Origin: Isoetes taiwanensis
Taxonomy: Eukaryota > Streptophyta > Lycopodiopsida > Isoetales > Isoetaceae
Reading direction: 5' to 3'
Length of the DNA: 64,000 nt
NCBI GenBank assembly: GCA_021234155.1
Contig: JAJEKV010000101.1
Span: 644,658-708,657 of the forward strand
Below the pieces are notes generated by a model, which saw nothing but the letters and a program-made list of their open reading frames with translations, searched no databases and was not told where the DNA came from. Positions 57,240 to 64,000 of the stretch are shown piece by piece. The position numbers and the translations under genes were made by a program. Numbering within the stretch: the first letter of the stretch is position 1; the number at the start of each line of letters is the position of its first letter.

Positions 57240-59656
57240 TCAGATATCTATTTCGTGAGCAATCTACATTTATCCGCCAAAGACCATGTCTCACCAGAGC
57301 GCCCCCGGTCGGCATGGATGAGCCGCCCCTTGCCATTTGGCCTGGCAGAGCGCGCCATGTCCCCGGACGACGGCAGAATTTGTTGAATGGTACCCCAACC
57401 GGCACCGCCTTTATCCCGCCAGGTATGTTTTGTGTGCTTGTTAACCGTATTTGTTTTGTGACAGGGAATACCATGGCATTTGGTGCCCGTGCGCAGGGTC
57501 ACGCCTGCTGAGAGCGGCCGGCCCACACCGCTGCGTTGTGGGGCGGATTTGCACAAAGACCGGGTGTACACACTTTGTGGATAGAAGTCGCCACTCGGAT
57601 TCGATTCGGGATTGACCGATGGAGCTTGGGGGCACCATCGTGAGCCACCATGCGGATCAATGGTGGCCCGGCGCATGCACATTCCCGCCAAGGGCAGCGA
57701 CCCCGTAATTGCGGGAGAGAGTGGTGTCCGAGCCGGAGAGGGCTGCAAAACGCCGAGAAGATCCCGCAAAAGCCGCGACGATGATGGGAGGCCGCGGGGC
57801 GACATAGAGAGGCGAGGAGACAAGGAGCAACAACGATGCGCCTTTACAAGATGTCCTCACCCCTCGAGGCGCCTCTAGATGCCTTCCCCGAGGGGCCGGA
57901 CGCCATGTTTTATGAGGCTAGCACACAAAGATGTGCGGGAGCGCCGAGAGGATGCAGCCCTATCATGAAGGTCGAGATTAGGAGTAAGAGCTAGTGGCAC
58001 GTGGGCGCTAAAGGTGAAGACTGACTGCGACATGTTATGCTCAATGACCTGCCATTGCAATGCAGGATCTGGGTGGCCATTTTCCCAATGTAGTAGGGAG
58101 GGAGTTAAGGCTGAGTCCACAGATACGGAGTCTCACAGGTTACGAGGCTGAGTCATCTTGCCACCGAAAGCATCCACACTCCAACCCGATCCTCCATTGC
58201 CCCTAGAGGTGAGTGGGTTTGCGTATGGCTGGGAAGAGTTCCAACGAGGTAGGACCACGCCGATCCGTACCCCCTACCAGAGACACGCCCCAGCACGCCG
58301 CCGGACTGCATGGCCACCCCCTCCTTCCAGGGGCGCTGGGCGCTGGTGATTGTGGTGGACCCGGCCGAGGGGTCGCCAGTGTCCTCGATGATATCATGAG
58401 GACGGGCGATGGCGTGCACGGGCATGGCACACACATTGACTTCCCCATTTCCGCGATCGCAATGTCGAGGGAGCAGAGGCATGGATAAGAGACCGAAACG
58501 CCGTTTTTTCATATGTACCATACCAGAGAGTTCGGACAGCACACCATCCGAGCTACTACCGTGTGTGTACCCATTCGAGGATGGTCTCGTACCTACGACG
58601 GCGATTCGACGCGATTCCCGAGCACTTACGGATCCCGGCTAGGTTACATCTTCGTCCCTTTCGAAGAGGTTAGGTGTTCACGCGACTTTTACGGCCCGGA
58701 GATCACCTAACACCTTGCCATGGTTGGGCGGTGGCGCCGGATGGTGCGCGACTTTGATATTGCAAGAGGGCCCAGGCCAAGATGCGGCGCATAGGTAATA
58801 TCCGACCTCCTCGAGGCGCGCGATGGACAATGGGAGGAGGGGCACATTCGAAAGGTTGATGAGGTACGTGTCGGGTTTATGTTTATTTGTATGGATCGAT
58901 AAAATCGATATTTGGCGTGTGCTTATATGTATAGCGGTTCTGGCATGCTTGGAGAGGCCGAGCGGCCGCGGAGTTGATGATAGACCCCGTTACTATCAAT
59001 TAACTATGTTCGGGCCGGTGTCGAAACGCCCCTCCCAGGAGTGCGCGCTCCCACCTTCTTCCCCGGCCGAGCATCCCGACCGTGCACTACGCCCGTGCTT
59101 TCGCCCATCGTCACACAGGTAAGTACTGATTCTTTGCTCTACTTTCAATTCCCGAGGCAATCCCTCCGACTTAAGGGGAAGCGAAAAGTCATACATCTTT
59201 TTGGCGCGCAAAGTGGTCATTGGATGCTTGTTGCTCTCATACACGATCCGCCGACGCGGCGCACTTCTAGGCCTCGGAGATGACGCATCACGTGGGCTGG
59301 TGGTACTTTCACAACATGCCTTCACGGGCAGGGAGTACGCGCATCAACCTACCGGCGCGGGAGTGTTTCCTAGTCCCCCCGCTTTTCCCAATCGTTGCCC
59401 GCCACCAGTGATCCGACACCGTGACTTTTGTACCGGTAATCATTGGGTCTTCGAATGGGGGCACCGGTTACATCCGGATGGTGCTGCCTCAAATGTCGCG
59501 GGCCTCGTGATTGTGCCGCTGCAGGTCGACAACAATACGTGGCATGCACATTGGTTTCATCATCGCCACGGCGTGGATCGCGTGGGCAAACCCGCCTGGA
59601 TGGCAAGTTATACCGATAAGCGTTTGGTTGGTACAACGGCGGCGTATGTTGTTTAG
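57240..59656 (+). pseudogene. GC-rich cluster of broken plus-strand frames, unknown
   Basis: I do not recognise this gene. Plus-strand stretches with protein-like composition include TTAEFVEWYPNRHRLYPA (about 57370), LDAFPEGPDAMFYEASTQRC (about 57867), GRWALVIVVDPAEGSPVSS (about 58335), RSRLGYIFVPFEEVRCSRDF (58640), a plausible intron 58865-58935 (GTACGT..TATAG), MFGPVSKRPSQECALPPSS (59010) ending at a GTAAGT donor (59120), and GNHWVFEWGHRLHPDG to LVIVPLQVDNNTWHAHWF (59440-59550). VVDPAEG has a faint resemblance to a methyltransferase DPP motif, but nothing else supports that. GC-rich DNA keeps frames open on both strands, so some of these may be chance. Confidence 0.3.
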
Positions 59657-59802
59657 GAGTGAGTGGCCCGTAGTAGTCGGGCTGCTTTTATTGTAGGTGT
59701 ACCGGTACCAACAAAGAGTCGGTGGTCACTTAGTGCCGTTTGGGATCTATCTAGCTAAAAGCTTTTCTCCTCCGAATCATGTAATCATGTATGTAACATT
59801 AT

Positions 59803-62440
59803 ATGCGACATTATTTATGTGACAATGCTATGAGTGATGGCATATCAGTTTGCCGTGGCCTCTCATTCGCAGGGTCGTGGTGGTTGTTCCTCACAAGGGT
59901 CGCCTTGCACGCTTTATCCTGTGACTCCACCGCTGGCATGTTCTTGCCGCCTATCAGAATCAGCCATGAAAGACGCAACCGGGGCCGCCGCGCCTCTATA
60001 GAATCGTGATTCATCATGTAACCTTGATATACTTCAATGCGACATCTCCCCGTCAAGAGCATGAGCATCTTGCATAGTGGCTTGCATACCGACGCTCTAC
60101 TTCATGAGCAACGATCCCATTGCTTTTTGTAGCAGCGCATGAGGACATCGACATCGCTCATTGGTGCGGGCGGCCGCGAGGCATGGGCTAATGAATTGTT
60201 TGCTGGGAAATAGCTCATTGTACAATGCGGGTGGTCACAGGCGAAATAGTCTCCCCGCTATGAGATGCTTGCACACAAAGATGAGGGTATATTGGCAAAT
60301 GCGCAATATCGCATCCTCATATGCTGAGCGCCAGGATTCAAGTACCCTGATGATGTGGCCTTTTGTCCATAGAGAAGCTGAAATTAAAGCCAAATTTGGC
60401 ATTGTAGGCTTTTGGCATTTGGCTCAGCTATCAACTCGCATGTACCGCGAAGGCTACTGCCTTCTTAGCATCTCCCCGCCAAAGCGCCGGAATGATATAT
60501 TTTTACACGCGACGCTTCGCTGCGGAACCAACATGCAAGAACATTGCCCGCAACCTTGCAAACCGCAGGCTATTGTTACGTAATGTGTCGACATAATCAA
60601 TGCACGGTCAGCATACCCGCCATCTTCCCAACAATGTTCGCCTTCTCCGACACAACCCTCGTGATAGCCCGCTCTCACAAAATTGGCCCATGTCAATGGT
60701 GGTGATTGACCTCGGCCCCGATTGTTTCATTCAATAAGACAAGGCGAAGGCCATCTTCGTGGCATGTCGTTGGTGCCTCACGGGCCTCCACGCTTCGCAT
60801 AGCATGTAAAACACCTGGTACTCCCACACCCCCTAAAGTGAACGGCAGGTACAACCGGGCCTCAAGACAGGAAACTTCCACGATTTGTACGTAAGGTTGA
60901 ATCCATGGTGGCTCAACCACCGCCAGCCCATCTCACAAAGAAATTCTCCAACATCCTCGGCCATCTTGGATGACTAGGATCCATGGTCGGGTCCAACGCT
61001 CGGCAAGATGGATTCCAAGGCTGGTGAAAAATCACCCTTCCTGAGGCTTCCAATCGCCAATCCCGCCTCGGTCACCACCATATTGATTTAGCCCTGATGA
61101 TTATTCGCAGTTTAACTAAGCATTCTTGCTAAATCGCCAAATAACGCCATCGCTCCATAGTAAAGATTTATCGCTGGAGCTTACCGAAAGTATTCTTCCT
61201 CTCGCTTGTGAGGGCTAATTCGCTACACATCCTCCTCATGCCTACTCGTGAAGCGGTATGTGACTCTCAACCGGGCTCACCGCCGCATCGCATTTGTGGT
61301 CCGCTCTTGCGATGTCCCACGCAAAGACGCGTCATTCCAATACTTCTAAGCTCTAGTGCCATGTACCATGAGTTCGTGATGCACGCATGGACTAATCTTC
61401 CGCGATTGGTGAAAGCGATCATGGCTGTGTTCGGTATAACGTATATCCGCACCATTTCCATTATCTTTCACTGGCCCCTGTAAATCCAAACAAGCAACCT
61501 CAAGGGTGGGACCGTCTGATTTGCCTATCCTGTCCCTCTCCCAAGGTGGTTGCCTCCATCTAAGTGGGCGTGCATAGTCATCCACAATCTCGGCCTGTCA
61601 GGCCAGCCTCGACATGCTGATGTCCATGGACCAAACGGACACGATGAGGCGTTTGAAGCTCAATCACCCTTTGCTCGAGGAGGTCCACGCGGGTCTCCTC
61701 CGGCTGTGAAGTTGAAGTCGGCCGCCCTTCATGGTGCTTACTCACTTTGCACGCGGCACACTTCCATGCATGCAGCTATGTATTCCCCGGGATGCCATGG
61801 CGCAGCACTACCTCCCATTCCTTCCTCAAATCTTTTCAAACGGGCGTAGGGGACCGATGGGTGCTTCCATTCAAGGCCTATGGCAAATCCAATCGCCCAA
61901 ACTCCACGAAGGGACTAACTTATGAGGCCTAGCTGCGCCACGCAGATAACCAAATTGAGTCATCATTAACCGCGAAACTCTCATAATATGCTCTTAACGG
62001 CAGACATCAACCTCGACATGGTGCTCGGGAGCAGTGGCCTCCCGCCTCATGTAGACCGGGGCAAGAGGGGATCGCAAGAAGACTTATTTCTACGTGGGGA
62101 ACATAGTGTTCCTTTCAGAGGCAATGTACCTCATCAACCCATACACGCACTCGCTGAGGGTATAACCACCCGGGGCAACACGAGCCATTGAACTGGGTCC
62201 GGGTAGACACCGCCACTCTATGTACAAGCGCCTTGGGAATTTTGGTCGTATAACTTCGGAGTTAACCTCGACCAGCGGGTTCCACCCGTCATCTACATTA
62301 TCCCTGTCCTCCTCCAACATTGTGTCAGTCATCCTCGCTGTCGAAGGTCATACTCACTATCATTTTCATCTCGACATCTCAATCGACCGAAATGCCGCTG
62401 ACTACCTCGCCCATTCTCCTCCTCGCTTATAGCAATCATA
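59803..62440 (-). pseudogene. GC-rich cluster of broken minus-strand frames, transposon-like, unknown
   Basis: Minus-strand blocks read ISEEENGRGSQRHFGRLRCR (about 62405), VDDGWNPLVEVNSEVIRPKF (62290) and PRRLYIEWRCLPGPSSMARV, VDDYARPLRWRQPPWERDR (61585), SDGPTLEVACLDLQGPVKD (61520), PPWIQPYVQIVEVSCLEARL (60910), then NSLAHASRPPAPMSDVDVLM and RCYKKQWDRC (about 60200-60120). The last block resembles, from memory, text in repeated KDZ-like transposon proteins of seed-free plants, but I am not sure. Each block is in a different frame, so this is a heavily broken relic. It runs toward the plus-strand cluster, so the two are convergent. Confidence 0.3.
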
Positions 62441-63318
62441 CCGCTTCTAGCACCTAATTTATCTCAATAGATATCCGAGGTACAAATTTAACATGAACAC
62501 AAGCCCCAGTACAAAGCTATATATACATTGGGGGTCTTCTACAAAACACAAATATGAATTATAGCAACACATGGTACTACTTGTTTCCCATTCATAAAAA
62601 ATATTATACATTGTTTTGTCCATTCCGAGGACTTGACAATTGGATGCAACGACTTGCATCATTATCTCGCGACATCCAACATTGTTTCATCTTATTTGGC
62701 TCTGGAGCCATTCTACCAAATGCTCGCAGTGGAACGCCCTGACGCTAGTTAACAGCTCCCTTTCACCTATCGCTAGTAACATTTCGGGTGGGAAAGTAGC
62801 CGGAGGAGTAGGGAAGCAGGAGGAGGAGGAGGAAGCGGGATTGGCTGAGATGTCCCCGAGGAAGAGGAGGAGGAGCATTACTTTCAGAAGGGACACAACG
62901 CGGGAAAACGGGTCTTCAATCAAGCGACCATTGTAACAAGAGGGCAAGAAGAATGGCAGCTTTCCACAGTAAAATGACAATATCAAGCAATTTCCCCGCC
63001 ATTTTAGAATAAAACATTTTAACAAAATATGACCGTAACAAGAAAAAATTGCCTACCAAGCCGGATATAGAAACTCACTTGAGCGGATAGACGCTGTTTA
63101 GGAGATTGGTTTCCAAGATCAGCGCCGCTGAACTTGAATCCGCCGCATGCCACCGCTTCACATACAAACTCAAGCGCCCGGGTTATGAATATATACCAGA
63201 GGCTACACTCAAAATTCATAGATTCCTTTTCGTGGAATTGCAAAGACCGAAAGTTGATTCAAAGAAAGCACCCTAAAGTTGATTTCTCCACCAAACGGCC
63301 GTGTACTAGGCCTGGATT
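62441..63318. other. No confident gene
   Basis: Less GC-rich than its flanks. A plus-strand frame 62640-62936 has an acidic-basic end (KQEEEEEAGLAEMSPRKRRR, then RDTTRENGSS), while the opposite frame reads poly-Leu/Ser. It could be a 5' exon of something, but nothing is recognised. Confidence 0.3.
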
Positions 63319-63890
63319 CGCTCGGGCTAACCCGTAGGGTGCCTGTGCACGCATCGCCACCACTTGGTACCATAATAGGGTCATAATGGGTCAAGCACTC
63401 GGATTCGCCTGGCTAACTCCTAGGGTGGCTGTGCACGCCCCGCCACAGTACCGCCATAATGGCCTCTGCCGCACGGGCTCGCCCCCGATCTCAGCCTCGG
63501 CTAACCCAGAGGGGTGGCTGTGCACGCCCGCCGCAGGTACCGCCATAATGGTTCTCACAGACGTCGCTTACCCGATTCGCCTCGGCACCCGTAGGGGTGG
63601 CTCTGCACTAATCGACGCATCCTCGACGTCAGGCTATCATGCCCCGCCACCCAGATTCGGGCCTCGGGCTAACCCTAGGGTGGCCAGCAAAGATCGACGC
63701 TTCTCCACTGACGCCTCGGCAGAGGTAATCGTGTTAGGGTTCGCTTTGGGCTTAACCCTACAGCGAATGCCAAGTAAGCCGGGCCGCCATAGCCACGCCC
63801 GCTACTCTCGCTTTGATTCGGTTCGCTTAAGGACTCTCGTGGTTCGCTTGGGCTTAACCCAAATTTTGATGGGCCAACTTCCTCTTCGGG
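63319..63890 (+). repeat. Degenerate tandem array, unit about 87 bp
   Basis: The phrase cgggctaaccc.tagggtggctgtgcacgcccgcc.ccaggtaccgccataatgg recurs. The ctgtgcacg core is near 63342, 63429, 63518 and 63602 (degenerate), and a partial copy gggctaaccctagggtggc is near 63667. Later partial copies carry tttgggcttaaccctac (63737) and cttgggcttaacccaaa (63848). Copies differ by substitutions and small gaps. Confidence 0.8.
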
Positions 63891-64000
63891 TGCCATTCAA
63901 GCACCGACCAAGAAGCATCCGAGGCGTATCCTCGGATCACCTTCATCAAGCCGCTTCACAAAGAGGTGAGGTCGCCCATCGCTTCCGCCCATCTAGCTTA

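Noticed and set aside
57248-57823. 191-residue minus-strand frame
   Set aside because: It overlaps plausible plus-strand frames in GC-rich DNA where stop codons are rare; composition is Arg/Pro/Ser-heavy with no motif.
58330-58400. VIVVDPAEG as a second DNA methyltransferase motif IV
   Set aside because: No partner motif I or other family text was found nearby; a single short resemblance in GC-rich DNA is not enough.

Overview
The window looks like a gene-poor stretch of a large land-plant nuclear genome, most likely a fern or another seed-free plant. This is inferred from the mix of contents: a PPR gene fragment, a filament-like plant protein (FPP) tail, a plant LINE, a Ty3/gypsy pol fragment, Helitron ends, GT-AG introns with consistent phase, long AT-rich stretches without genes, and several transposase-like families that I recall mainly from fern and moss genomes. 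I found no bacterial operons, rRNA, tRNA or CRISPR. Almost every coding stretch carries frameshifts or stops, so nearly all gene calls are relics; some single-base shifts could be assembly errors.

Layout. 0.3-2.75 kb (minus): a four-exon relic gene of unknown function whose third intron holds a symmetric 32-bp-period array of the palindrome CACGCC(A/T)GGCGTG. 4-4.8 kb: kinase fragment. 6.9-7.3 kb: small TIR element. 9.1, 16.6 and 17.2 kb: Helitron 3' ends. 10.2-12 kb: PPR relic split by an ~800-bp TIR element. 13.5-23.9 kb: mostly non-coding with short tandem repeats and one primer-binding site. 24 kb: FPP tail.

25.9-38.2 kb is the most interesting block. A minus-strand DUF7869-like transposase relic (25.9-29.0 kb) and a plus-strand relic of a beta-class DNA methyltransferase (30.3-33.5 kb) diverge from a region packed with the palindrome GTGTATTCCGAATACAC. 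The same palindrome recurs in the methyltransferase introns. A second transposase-like gene (34.5-38.2 kb) follows.

39.5-40.7 kb (minus): coiled-coil gene of unknown function. 42.8-44.85 kb (minus): a gene with a palindrome-rich first intron, split by a clean 817-bp hAT-type insertion with an 8-bp target duplication. 45.2 and 46.4 kb: duplicated TATA promoter block. 46.8-49.7 kb: second DUF7869-like relic. 49.9-50.9 kb: Ty3/gypsy integrase. 52.0-52.7 kb: LTR on the minus strand. 53.8-56.2 kb: LINE on the minus strand. 56.3-64 kb: visibly GC-richer DNA with two opposed clusters of broken ORFs, bracketed by GGGCTTAACCC-type repeats and ending in an ~87-bp tandem array.

Cross-cutting theme: different relic genes carry their own short palindrome family in introns or flanks, and these palindromes are repeated in tandem or mirror order.
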